Source: DASSWG01 sp035704905 (GTDB lineage Bacteria; Bacteroidota; Bacteroidia; Flavobacteriales; Flavobacteriaceae). From it: a DNA stretch of 31,846 nt. The translations under genes were made by a program, and so were the position numbers. Below are positions 13,715 through 20,936 of the stretch, piece after piece (the stretch's first letter is position 1; every line of letters starts with the position of its first letter). Location of the stretch: positions 1-31,846 of the forward strand of contig DASSWN010000227.1 of assembly GCA_035704905.1 (NCBI GenBank), in the 5' to 3' direction. The notes under the pieces were generated by a model. It was not told where the DNA came from and made no database searches. It saw only the letters and a list, made by a program, of their open reading frames with translations.

Positions 13715-15718
13715 ATGTCAATCTTAGATTCAAAAATACCAGAAGGCCCAATCGCCGAAAAGTGGACCAACCACAAGAACCATATCAACTTGGTGAACCC
13801 GGCCAACAAACGAAAAATAGATATTATTATTATCGGCACCGGACTTGCGGGCGGAAGCGCTGCGGCTACCTTGGCCGAACTCGGTTACAATGTGAAAACC
13901 TTCTGCTATCAAGATTCCCCACGCCGTGCGCATTCTATCGCCGCGCAAGGCGGAATCAACGCTTCCAAAAACTATCAGGGCGATGGCGATTCAGATTATC
14001 GCCTATTTTATGATACGGTGAAAGGCGGCGACTATCGTTCGCGCGAAGCAAACACCTACCGTTTGGCAGAGGTTTCCGGGAATATTATCGATCAATGCGT
14101 GATGCAAGGCGTTCCATTTGCGCGGGAATATGGCGGGCTTTTGGACAACCGTTCTTTTGGGGGCGTGCAGGTTTCACGAACTTTTTACGCCAAGGGACAA
14201 ACCGGACAACAGTTATTGTTGGGCGCATATTCAGCTATGAACCGACAAATCAATCGCGGAAAGATCACGCCTTACAACCGACACGAAATGTTGGATATTG
14301 TAATCATAGATGGAAAAGCCAGGGGAATTATTGCCCGAAATTTGGTGACAGGTGAAATTGAACGCCATTCCGCCCACGCCGTGGTCTTGGCTTCCGGCGG
14401 ATATGGAAACGTGTTTTTCCTATCTACAAACGCGATGGGAAGCAATGTTACCGCAGGCTGGAAAGCACACAAAAAAGGTGCGTTTTTCGCCAATCCGTGC
14501 TACACGCAAATTCACCCGACTTGCATTCCCGTTTCGGGCGAGCATCAGTCCAAATTGACCTTAATGTCAGAATCCCTTCGAAACGATGGTCGGATTTGGG
14601 TTCCCAAAAGCAAGGAAGATGCAAAAGCAATTCGTGAAGGAAAATTACAACCAAACGATATAAAACCCGAAGACCGCGATTATTATTTGGAACGCCGCTA
14701 TCCGGCTTACGGAAACTTGGTTCCCCGCGATGTAGCCTCACGCGCTGCAAAAGAACGTTGCGATGCCGGATATGGTGTGAACAAAACCGGTGAAGCCGTA
14801 TTTTTGGATTTTGCCAGTGCCTTTGTTCGTTACGGAAAAGAAAAAGCACATGCTTCCGGAATTCACAATCCCTCACATGAACAAATTGAAAAACTTGGGA
14901 AAGAAGCAGTGGAAGCAAAATATGGCAATTTGTTCGATATGTACCAACAAATTACCGCACAAAACCCTTATGAAACACCGATGATGATTTATCCGGCCGT
15001 GCATTATACCATGGGCGGATTATGGGTCGATTATAATTTGCAAACCACCATTCCGGGATGTTATGCGGCCGGAGAAGTGAATTTTTCCGATCACGGCGCA
15101 AACCGACTGGGAGCTTCAGCCTTGATGCAGGGCTTGGCGGATGGTTATTTTATTTTGTCTTATACGATGGGCGATTATTTGGCTAATGATATTCGCACGG
15201 GAAAAATTCCGATCGACACTCCGGAATTTGACGAAGCTGAAAAATCTGTACGCGATCGTATTCATAAATTAATGAATGCCGGCGGAAAACATTCCGTTGA
15301 TTATTACCACAAAAAGTTGGGTAAAATCATGTGGAACAAATGCGGAATGGCACGAAATGCCCAAGGTCTTTCCGAAGCGATGGAAGAAATCGCCACTTTG
15401 CGCAAAGATTTCTGGGAAAATGTTCATGTTCCCGGAAACGAAAACAGCAAAAACGCAGAACTCGAAAAAGCTGGCCGTGTGGCCGACTTTTTGGAACTTG
15501 GCGAACTCATGGCGAAAGATGCCTTGAACAGAAATGAATCGGCCGGGGGTCATTTCCGGGAAGAATATCAGACCGAGGAAGGCGAAGCCCTGCGGAACGA
15601 TGAAGAATATAAATACGTAGCAGCTTGGGAATACAAGGGTGCGCCAAAAGATGCAATTTTGCATAAAGAGAATTTGGAATTTGAAGCAATTGAGTTGAAG
15701 CAGAGGAGTTATAAATAG
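13715..15718 (+). CDS. sdhA: Succinate dehydrogenase / fumarate reductase flavoprotein subunit
   Basis: 667 aa, the catalytic subunit that oxidises succinate to fumarate in the TCA cycle and complex II. The FAD dinucleotide fold is GTGLAGG (41-47). The covalently flavinylated histidine is His73 in RRAHSIAAQGG. Dicarboxylate-binding and active-site segments follow (HPTCIP, RYPAYGNLVPRDVASRA, GGLWVDYNLQTTIPGCYAAGE, NRLGASAL). The length matches the longer Bacteroidota/Epsilonproteobacteria type. The ATG at 13715 follows the right end of the inserted element by about 11 bp, so its leader is now derived from that element. Confidence 0.97.
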   Translation: MSILDSKIPEGPIAEKWTNHKNHINLVNPANKRKIDIIIIGTGLAGGSAAATLAELGYNVKTFCYQDSPRRAHSIAAQGGINASKNYQGDGDSDYRLFYDTVKGGDYRSREANTYRLAEVSGNIIDQCVMQGVPFAREYGGLLDNRSFGGVQVSRTFYAKGQTGQQLLLGAYSAMNRQINRGKITPYNRHEMLDIVIIDGKARGIIARNLVTGEIERHSAHAVVLASGGYGNVFFLSTNAMGSNVTAGWKAHKKGAFFANPCYTQIHPTCIPVSGEHQSKLTLMSESLRNDGRIWVPKSKEDAKAIREGKLQPNDIKPEDRDYYLERRYPAYGNLVPRDVASRAAKERCDAGYGVNKTGEAVFLDFASAFVRYGKEKAHASGIHNPSHEQIEKLGKEAVEAKYGNLFDMYQQITAQNPYETPMMIYPAVHYTMGGLWVDYNLQTTIPGCYAAGEVNFSDHGANRLGASALMQGLADGYFILSYTMGDYLANDIRTGKIPIDTPEFDEAEKSVRDRIHKLMNAGGKHSVDYYHKKLGKIMWNKCGMARNAQGLSEAMEEIATLRKDFWENVHVPGNENSKNAELEKAGRVADFLELGELMAKDALNRNESAGGHFREEYQTEEGEALRNDEEYKYVAAWEYKGAPKDAILHKENLEFEAIELKQRSYK

Positions 15719-15733
15719 ATGTGAGATTAGAGT

Positions 15734-15849
15734 AGTGAGTATTGAGTTCACTACTTACCAGAAATTTAAAATAAAGAAAATAAAAGATGTGTATTGAAAA
15801 AGGGAAAACGAATTCTTAAAATGAATTTTCTCAATACTCAATACTCACT
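15734..15849. repeat. Inverted repeat in the sdhA-sdhB spacer
   Basis: AGTGAGTATTGAGT (15734-15747) is the exact reverse complement of ACTCAATACTCACT (15836-15849). Extra partial copies of CTCAATACT lie at 15830-15838 and 15851-15859. The arms enclose about 88 bp with no gene. The 147-bp spacer is much longer than expected inside sdhAB and looks like a small repeat element. Confidence 0.65.
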
Positions 15850-15865
15850 TCTCAATACTAAAAAA

Positions 15866-16615
15866 ATGAAACTACATCTAAAAATATGGCGGCAAGAAAA
15901 CGCCAAAGCAAAAGGAAAAATCGTTGATTATGACCTTGACGGCGTGGAAGACGACATGTCGTTTTTGGAAATGCTCGATGTACTGAACGAAAAATTGATC
16001 AACCAAGGAGAAATTCCGGTGGAATTTGACCACGATTGTCGTGAGGGAATCTGTGGAATGTGTTCCTTGCAAATCAATGGTCGTCCGCACGGTCCGCAAG
16101 AAATGGTCGCCACATGCCAGTTGCATATGCGATCGTTCAACGACGGCGATACTATTTATATCGAACCATTTCGGGCAAAAGCCTTTCCAGTAATAAAAGA
16201 TTTGGTTGTAGATCGCAGTGCCTTTGACCGCATCCAACAAGCGGGCGGGTACATTTCGGTGAACACTTCCGGAAACACGGTAGATGCCGATGTAATACCC
16301 ATCAACAAACATGACGCCGATGAATCGTTTAATTCGGCCACTTGTATCGGCTGTGGCGCCTGTGTCGCCGCTTGCAAAAATGCCAGCGCCATGCTGTTCA
16401 CCTCAGCCAAAGTTTCGCAATACGCCTTGTTGCCACAAGGCCGTATTGAAGCCACCGACCGCGTTTTGAACATGGTTCGCCAAATGGATGAAGAAGGATT
16501 TGGCGCCTGCTCCAACACCGGTGCTTGCGAACTCGAATGCCCAAAAGGAATAAAATTGGAAAACATCGCACGTATGAACCGTGAATATTTGGGCGCAAGC
16601 TGGAAACGTGATTGA
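15866..16615 (+). CDS. sdhB: Succinate dehydrogenase / fumarate reductase iron-sulfur subunit
   Basis: 249 aa from the ATG at 15866 (MKLHLKIWRQ). It carries the three clusters that wire SdhA to the quinone site: [2Fe-2S] ligands Cys58, Cys63, Cys66 and Cys84; [4Fe-4S] ligands Cys160, Cys163 and Cys166, with Cys225 probable; and [3Fe-4S] ligands Cys170, Cys215 and Cys221. A longer in-frame start at 15794 uses TTG and would translate the repeat-derived spacer (LNTQYSLLNTKK), so it is rejected. It is the last gene of sdhCAB. Confidence 0.96.
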   Translation: MKLHLKIWRQENAKAKGKIVDYDLDGVEDDMSFLEMLDVLNEKLINQGEIPVEFDHDCREGICGMCSLQINGRPHGPQEMVATCQLHMRSFNDGDTIYIEPFRAKAFPVIKDLVVDRSAFDRIQQAGGYISVNTSGNTVDADVIPINKHDADESFNSATCIGCGACVAACKNASAMLFTSAKVSQYALLPQGRIEATDRVLNMVRQMDEEGFGACSNTGACELECPKGIKLENIARMNREYLGASWKRD

Positions 16616-16628
16616 TTTTTTCGAATTC

Positions 16629-16684
16629 AAACCTATAAGGTTTTGAAGAACCCTGACTGCCGTCAGGCAGGCTTGCAGGTTTTT
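16629..16684 (+). terminator. Large hairpin after sdhB, probable terminator with an inserted palindrome
   Basis: AAACCTATAAG (16629-16639) pairs with CTTGCAGGTTT (16672-16682) at 9 of 11 positions and is followed by a short T-run (16680-16684). The loop contains CCTGAC-TGCC-GTCAGG (16652-16667) and shares GCCGTCAGGCAGGCTT with 13657-13672. It looks like an ordinary AACCT..AGGTT hairpin whose loop has been enlarged by the same palindromic repeat seen in the sdhC-sdhA spacer. It would end the sdh transcript. Confidence 0.5.
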
Positions 16685-16722
16685 CTCTAGTATCTTCCCC
16701 AAATTCTTTTCGAGCTTGGGGT

Positions 16723-16750
16723 TTTGTTTAGAAGAAAAATTTTATATTTG
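16723..16750 (+). promoter_or_regulatory. Promoter of the methyltransferase gene
   Basis: TATATTTG (16743-16750) matches TAnnTTTG exactly. A TTTG at 16723-16726 lies 16 bases upstream, slightly short for a -33 element. Confidence 0.45.
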
Positions 16751-16782
16751 TAACCATAAATAAGGTTGTGCAACATGGTTAC
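16750..16782. promoter_or_regulatory. Inverted repeat spanning promoter and start codon of the methyltransferase, candidate autoregulatory operator
   Basis: GTAACCAT (16750-16757) and ATGGTTAC (16775-16782) are perfect reverse complements separated by 17 bases. The left arm begins at the last base of the -7 element and the right arm begins with the start ATG. A smaller GTTG-TG-CAAC palindrome lies between them. A bound protein would block both transcription start and ribosome access. The N-terminal HTH of the encoded methyltransferase is the obvious candidate. Confidence 0.5.
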
Positions 16783-18019
16783 AAAAAATGTTTATTCGAT
16801 TTCTGAAGCTGCCGAAGCATTGGGAAAAAGTACCGAAACTTTAAGAAGATGGGACAATACCGGCAAATTGAAGGCTCTTCGGGAGCCAATAAGCAATTAT
16901 CGGATATACAAAAAAGAACAACTTCTAATTTTTCCCGAATTTAATACTTCAAAAATTGGTTTTGATGGTAATTTTGTAAAGCCCATTGGAGAATATTCCG
17001 TATTAGAACTTTTTGCAGGTGCAGGAGGCTTAGCTATTGGACTTGAAAAAGCAGGAATAAAATGTGTCGCATTGAACGAAATTGATAAATGGGCTTGTCA
17101 AACTTTACGTACGAACCGGCCAAAATGGAATGTGCTTGAAGGTGATGTCAAGCACTTCAATTTTTCCCAATACAAAAACAAAGTAGATATTGTAACTGGT
17201 GGATTCCCTTGTCAAGCTTTTAGCTATGCTGGGAAAAAGTTGGGATTGAAAGATGCTCGAGGCACATTGTTTTATGAATTTGCTCGTGCTGTAAAAGAAG
17301 TTCAACCAAAGATTTGTATTGGAGAAAATGTCCGAGGTCTTTTAAGCCATGAAAAAGGCAAAACCTTGGAAGGAATGATTTCTATTTTGGACGAAATTGG
17401 ATATAAAGTAGTGGCACCTGTTTCCATTTTAAAAGCAATTTATTACAACGTTCCCCAAAAAAGGGAGCGTTTGATTTTAGTCGGGATAAGAAAAGATATT
17501 GATATAGAATATCAATATCCAAAACCAAGCAACAAAATTTTCAATTTGAAGGATGCTCTAAAAAAAGGCGAACTTTTTCCAAAAAATGTTCCAGTTTCAA
17601 ACGGAGCAAAATATCCCGATCATAAAAAGAAAGTGTTGGATATGGTTCCACCAAAAGGTTATTGGCGTGATTTACCTTTAGATGTTCAAAAAGAATTTAT
17701 GGGCGGAAGCTTTTATTTAGAAGGTGGGAAAACAGGGATGGCTCGACGGATTGGTTGGGACGAACCTTGTTTGACATTAACTTGCAGTCCTGCACAAAAA
17801 CAGACAGAACGTTGTCATCCAGACGAAACCAGACCTTTTACGGTTCGTGAATATGCGCGAATACAAACTTTTCCAGATGAATGGAAGTTTGAAGGTTCGG
17901 TTTCACAACAATACAAACAAATAGGAAACGCAGTTCCTGTGAATTTGGCGAAAGAAATTGGATATTCCGTTGTGGATTTTCTAAACCGATATCATTTGAG
18001 TTTGTCAAAACCCAAATAA
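16775..18019 (+). CDS. DNA (cytosine-5) methyltransferase with N-terminal MerR-like HTH
   Basis: 414 aa from ATG 16775. Residues 4-50 form a MerR-like winged helix (YSISEAAEALGKSTETLRRW, then YRIYKKEQL). The C5-methyltransferase domain follows: motif I ELFAGAGGLAIGLEKAG (about 78-94), motif IV GGFPCQAFS with catalytic Cys146, motif VI ENVRGL (184-189), motif VIII QKRERLILVG, and motif X QIGNAVPVNLA near the end. The target-recognition region (about 245-345) is short. The convergent Eco47II-like endonuclease suggests GGNCC as target, by inference. The TTG at 16766 is a possible earlier start but lies inside the inverted repeat. The 3' end overlaps that of the endonuclease gene by 28 bp. The gene is more AT-rich than its sdh neighbours, consistent with acquisition. 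Confidence 0.93.
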   Translation: MVTKNVYSISEAAEALGKSTETLRRWDNTGKLKALREPISNYRIYKKEQLLIFPEFNTSKIGFDGNFVKPIGEYSVLELFAGAGGLAIGLEKAGIKCVALNEIDKWACQTLRTNRPKWNVLEGDVKHFNFSQYKNKVDIVTGGFPCQAFSYAGKKLGLKDARGTLFYEFARAVKEVQPKICIGENVRGLLSHEKGKTLEGMISILDEIGYKVVAPVSILKAIYYNVPQKRERLILVGIRKDIDIEYQYPKPSNKIFNLKDALKKGELFPKNVPVSNGAKYPDHKKKVLDMVPPKGYWRDLPLDVQKEFMGGSFYLEGGKTGMARRIGWDEPCLTLTCSPAQKQTERCHPDETRPFTVREYARIQTFPDEWKFEGSVSQQYKQIGNAVPVNLAKEIGYSVVDFLNRYHLSLSKPK

Positions 18020-18774
18020 TAGCTAAAATTTTCAAAAGTGATTTCGTCCAGAATACTTCTACCGGATTTCCCTGCATTTTCGGTTATTTCTGATAAAATG
18101 GTGTTTTGTTCGGCTTTTTCAGAATCAATACTTTGCAAAAAATCTTCAATAGCTTTTGGCAAAACATGGTAAAGATTGAAAAACGCATCTTCCTCATCTG
18201 TCAGCAATGCATAAAATTTATCACCAGAAATTTTCCGCACACGGCTATGACTGTATTCTTTCCCATTTATAATCGAAAACCACTTTTCATCAAAACTTTT
18301 GGTGGCCAAAATTTGAACCCAATAACAAGTTGATTCTTTGTAGTCATCAGCATATCTCGCCAGTTTCTGGAACAAGCTTTCCGCAGAACTACTGTTCATC
18401 GTGTTATGCTTGTTTTTTATATCTGCAAAAAGTGTATTATTACTGGCCTTTATATCGAACCCAGACAAATTTCCGATTTCAAATCCTTCGATTCCGCCCA
18501 AAACCTGCTCATGAAAAGCACCGATCGCATTATTCACAGATTTATCGATTTGTCTTGAAATTTCCGTTTTAATGAGATCTTCCTCCGATAAATCGTTGAA
18601 CTTTGTATCAAAAACCAATTTTATCGTATCGACTTTATTGTTATAGAATTTTTTCTTGGAAAATTTATTTTTTGCTCGAACATAAGCTGAATGAAGGTTT
18701 TCTATACATTTTAACAAATGTTCGTCACCAACAAAATCAACATATTTATTTTGACCCCCATTAGATTTACCCAT
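17992..18774 (-). CDS. Type II restriction endonuclease, Eco47II/Sau96I-like
   Basis: 260 aa. The central segment GFDIKASNNTLFADIKNKHN (105-124) and the following TMNSSS strongly resemble the core of the Eco47II family (RE_Eco47II), whose members cut GGNCC. Asp107 and Asp118-x-Lys120 fit a PD-(D/E)xK active site. It faces the methyltransferase tail to tail with a 28-bp overlap of the two coding ends, so the pair forms one restriction-modification system. Specificity is inferred from the family only. The minus-strand TATCTTCG about 20 bp before the ATG is a weak -7 candidate. A small gene lies 84 bp upstream on the same strand and could be co-transcribed. Confidence 0.85.
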   Translation of the reverse strand: MGKSNGGQNKYVDFVGDEHLLKCIENLHSAYVRAKNKFSKKKFYNNKVDTIKLVFDTKFNDLSEEDLIKTEISRQIDKSVNNAIGAFHEQVLGGIEGFEIGNLSGFDIKASNNTLFADIKNKHNTMNSSSAESLFQKLARYADDYKESTCYWVQILATKSFDEKWFSIINGKEYSHSRVRKISGDKFYALLTDEEDAFFNLYHVLPKAIEDFLQSIDSEKAEQNTILSEITENAGKSGRSILDEITFENFSYYLGFDKLK

Positions 18775-18858
18775 ATTCCGAAAAGAATTTAAACATCACG
18801 AAGATAATAAAATAAAAGTTTTGAGATTTAGTAGGTTTGGTGAAAAACAATTATATCC

Positions 18859-19116
18859 TTAAATCGAAGATTTAAACAACATGCCTTCTTCAATTGCTTC
18901 AAGCAGCAATATTTCTTCTGAAAGATCTTCAAGTTTAACTTCTTGAAAAGATTCGTCAATTTCATTTATTATAGAAAACTCTTTGTGTTCCGGATCATAT
19001 AATATTCTCTTGCTGCTTTTTGCCAAACCATTTGCGATGAGCATGTAAAATTGTTCGAAATCGCCATTTGTATTTGTTGAAAGCAATATAAGGTGTTCTA
19101 AATTTTTTACCTTCAT
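18859..19116 (-). CDS. Small protein of unknown function next to the restriction endonuclease
   Basis: 85 aa from the ATG at 19116-19114, which has AGGAAGAT a few bases upstream as a plausible ribosome site. A longer frame to 19173 adds a basic stretch with no better start. The sequence is acidic and soluble, with alternating strands and helices (LEHLILLSTNTNGDFEQFYMLI), then an acidic C-terminal half. It is not recognised; no HTH is visible, so it is not an obvious controller protein. It is transcribed towards the endonuclease and away from vsr. Confidence 0.6.
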   Translation of the reverse strand: MKVKNLEHLILLSTNTNGDFEQFYMLIANGLAKSSKRILYDPEHKEFSIINEIDESFQEVKLEDLSEEILLLEAIEEGMLFKSSI

Positions 19117-19256
19117 TTTATCTTCCTTTTGCTTCCTTTGAGGAACTTGTTTTGAGAACTTAAAACCGAACACAAGGTAGCCAAAAAACTATCAATTGAA
19201 ATAATGAAAGAAAAATTATTGTCACAAAATGAAAAAATCCTATCTTCCCTAAACCT

Positions 19257-19724
19257 ATGCTCTACAAAGAAAACAAAATAAAAGTTCCACGGTTTTGCGA
19301 AGAGGAAGGCTTCTATACCACCAAAACCCGCTCGAAACACATGTCCAAAATTCGGGGTACGGAAAACAAACTGGAAGTCCGTTTTCGAAAGGAATTCTGG
19401 AAACGCGGATTTCACTATCGCAAAAATGTCAAAACCATGATCGGCAAACCCGATATTGTTTTTAGAAAATATAAAACCGTGGTTTTTATTGATGGCGAAT
19501 TTTGGCACGGGTACAATTGGGAAGAAAAGAAAAACAAAATCAAAAGCAACCGCGCATTTTGGATCCCAAAAATCGAACGCAACATGCAGCGTGATCGCGA
19601 AGTGAACCAAACTTTGGAGGCACAAGGTTTCACGGTTTTCCGCTTTTGGGAACGGGAAATCAAGAAAAATTTTGAAACTTGCATTGATATAGTAATCGAT
19701 CACTTTGAAAAAACACCATTATGA
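19257..19724 (+). CDS. vsr: Very short patch repair endonuclease (Vsr)
   Basis: 155 aa. Vsr nicks DNA 5' of the T in T:G mismatches that arise when 5-methylcytosine deaminates, so it protects genomes carrying a C5 methyltransferase. Diagnostic segments are TRSKHMSKIRGTENKLEVRF (24-43), GKPDIVF with the metal-binding Asp66, and FIDGEFWHG with Trp83-His84. The extra N-terminal 23 residues (CEEEGFYTTKTRS) are usual in bacterial homologues. Its stop overlaps the ATG of the aminotransferase gene (ATGA), implying translational coupling with a housekeeping gene rather than with the R-M genes. Confidence 0.93.
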   Translation: MLYKENKIKVPRFCEEEGFYTTKTRSKHMSKIRGTENKLEVRFRKEFWKRGFHYRKNVKTMIGKPDIVFRKYKTVVFIDGEFWHGYNWEEKKNKIKSNRAFWIPKIERNMQRDREVNQTLEAQGFTVFRFWEREIKKNFETCIDIVIDHFEKTPL

Positions 19725-20890
19725 ACCTCAACCATAATTCCAAACTCCCCAATCTCAAAACCACCATTTTCACCGTCATCGGAAAGCTGGCCCGGAAACA
19801 TGATGCGATCAATCTTTCGCAGGGATTTCCAAATTTTCCTGCCGATCCGAACCTCATTGGTTTGGTGAACAAGGCCATGAAAGAGGGTCATAATCAATAC
19901 GCTCCTCTGGCCGGGGTTTTTGATTTGCGCGAAACCTTATGCGAAAAAATGAATAGGCTTTACGGCAGCGATTACCATCCCGAAACCGATATTACGCTTA
20001 CCGCCGGTGCAACGCAAGCGATTTTTACCGCCATTTCGGCTTTCATCAAAAAAGATGATGAAGTCATCGTTTTTAAACCGGCTTATGATTGTTATGAACC
20101 GGCTATTGAATTAAACGGAGGGAAACCAGTGCTGATTCAAATAAAAGCTCCCGAATATCAAATCAATTGGGAAGAAGTGAAACAGAAAATCACCCCGAAA
20201 ACCAAAATGGTTCTTATCAACACGCCTCACAACCCGAGCGGAAAAATGCTTTCGGAAAATGACATGCAGACTTTGGAAAGTTTATTGGACGGCACCGATA
20301 TTTTGTTGTTGAGCGACGAAGTTTACGAGCACATTACTTTCGATGGGAAACAGCACCAAAGCGCCGCAAAATTTCCGAAATTGGCCGAACGGGCGTTGAT
20401 TACCTATTCTTTTGGAAAAACTTTTCATGTGACGGGTTGGAAGATGGGTTATTGCGTCGCACCAAAAATATTGATGCAGGAGTTTCAGAAAGTGCATCAG
20501 TACAATGTGTTTTGTGTGAATCACCCAATACAAATCGCGCTGAACAAGTATTTACAAAAACCCGAACATTATTTAAAACTCTCTGAATTCTACCAGCAAA
20601 AACGCGATTTGTTCCTGAATTTGATAAAAGGCTCCCGGTTTGAATATACACCTTCCGAAGGCACCTATTTTCAATTGTTGGATTTCTCAAAAATAACCCA
20701 AGAACATGACTTAGCTTTCACGGAACGTCTGATCAAAGATCATAAATTGGCCGCCATTCCTGTTTCGGGATTCAGCATAAATGAACAACCTGCCCGGTCT
20801 TTGGTCGGGGACGATAAAATGCTGCGATTTTGTTTTGCCAAAACAGACGAAACCTTGAAAAAAGCGGCGGAGATAATTTGTGAAATCTAA
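19721..20890 (+). CDS. Methionine aminotransferase (YbdL-like, PLP-dependent class I)
   Basis: 389 aa, fold-type I aminotransferase. Visible are the INLSQGFPNFPA entry typical of the kynurenine/methionine aminotransferase group, NPSG (171-174, with Asn171 binding PLP), SDEVY (198-202, Asp199 and Tyr202) and SFGKTFHVTGWK with the Schiff-base Lys233. The C-terminal RFCFAKTDETL is also typical. It probably converts 2-oxo-4-methylthiobutanoate to methionine at the end of methionine salvage. The ATG lies inside the vsr stop codon region (4-bp overlap). It converges on the leftward lipoprotein gene with a 46-bp gap and no clear terminator. Confidence 0.9.
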   Translation: MNLNHNSKLPNLKTTIFTVIGKLARKHDAINLSQGFPNFPADPNLIGLVNKAMKEGHNQYAPLAGVFDLRETLCEKMNRLYGSDYHPETDITLTAGATQAIFTAISAFIKKDDEVIVFKPAYDCYEPAIELNGGKPVLIQIKAPEYQINWEEVKQKITPKTKMVLINTPHNPSGKMLSENDMQTLESLLDGTDILLLSDEVYEHITFDGKQHQSAAKFPKLAERALITYSFGKTFHVTGWKMGYCVAPKILMQEFQKVHQYNVFCVNHPIQIALNKYLQKPEHYLKLSEFYQQKRDLFLNLIKGSRFEYTPSEGTYFQLLDFSKITQEHDLAFTERLIKDHKLAAIPVSGFSINEQPARSLVGDDKMLRFCFAKTDETLKKAAEIICEI

Positions 20891-20936
20891 TTTTCAACAA
20901 AACCTTTATCTCAAAATTATAGGAGTTTATACAGTT

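Noticed and set aside
15794..15865. Longer SdhB start at the upstream TTG
   Set aside because: The extra 24 residues come from the repeat-derived spacer and do not occur in SdhB proteins.
18859..19116. The 85-aa gene as a restriction controller (C) protein
   Set aside because: No helix-turn-helix pattern is visible and the composition is acidic; C proteins are small HTH_XRE proteins.
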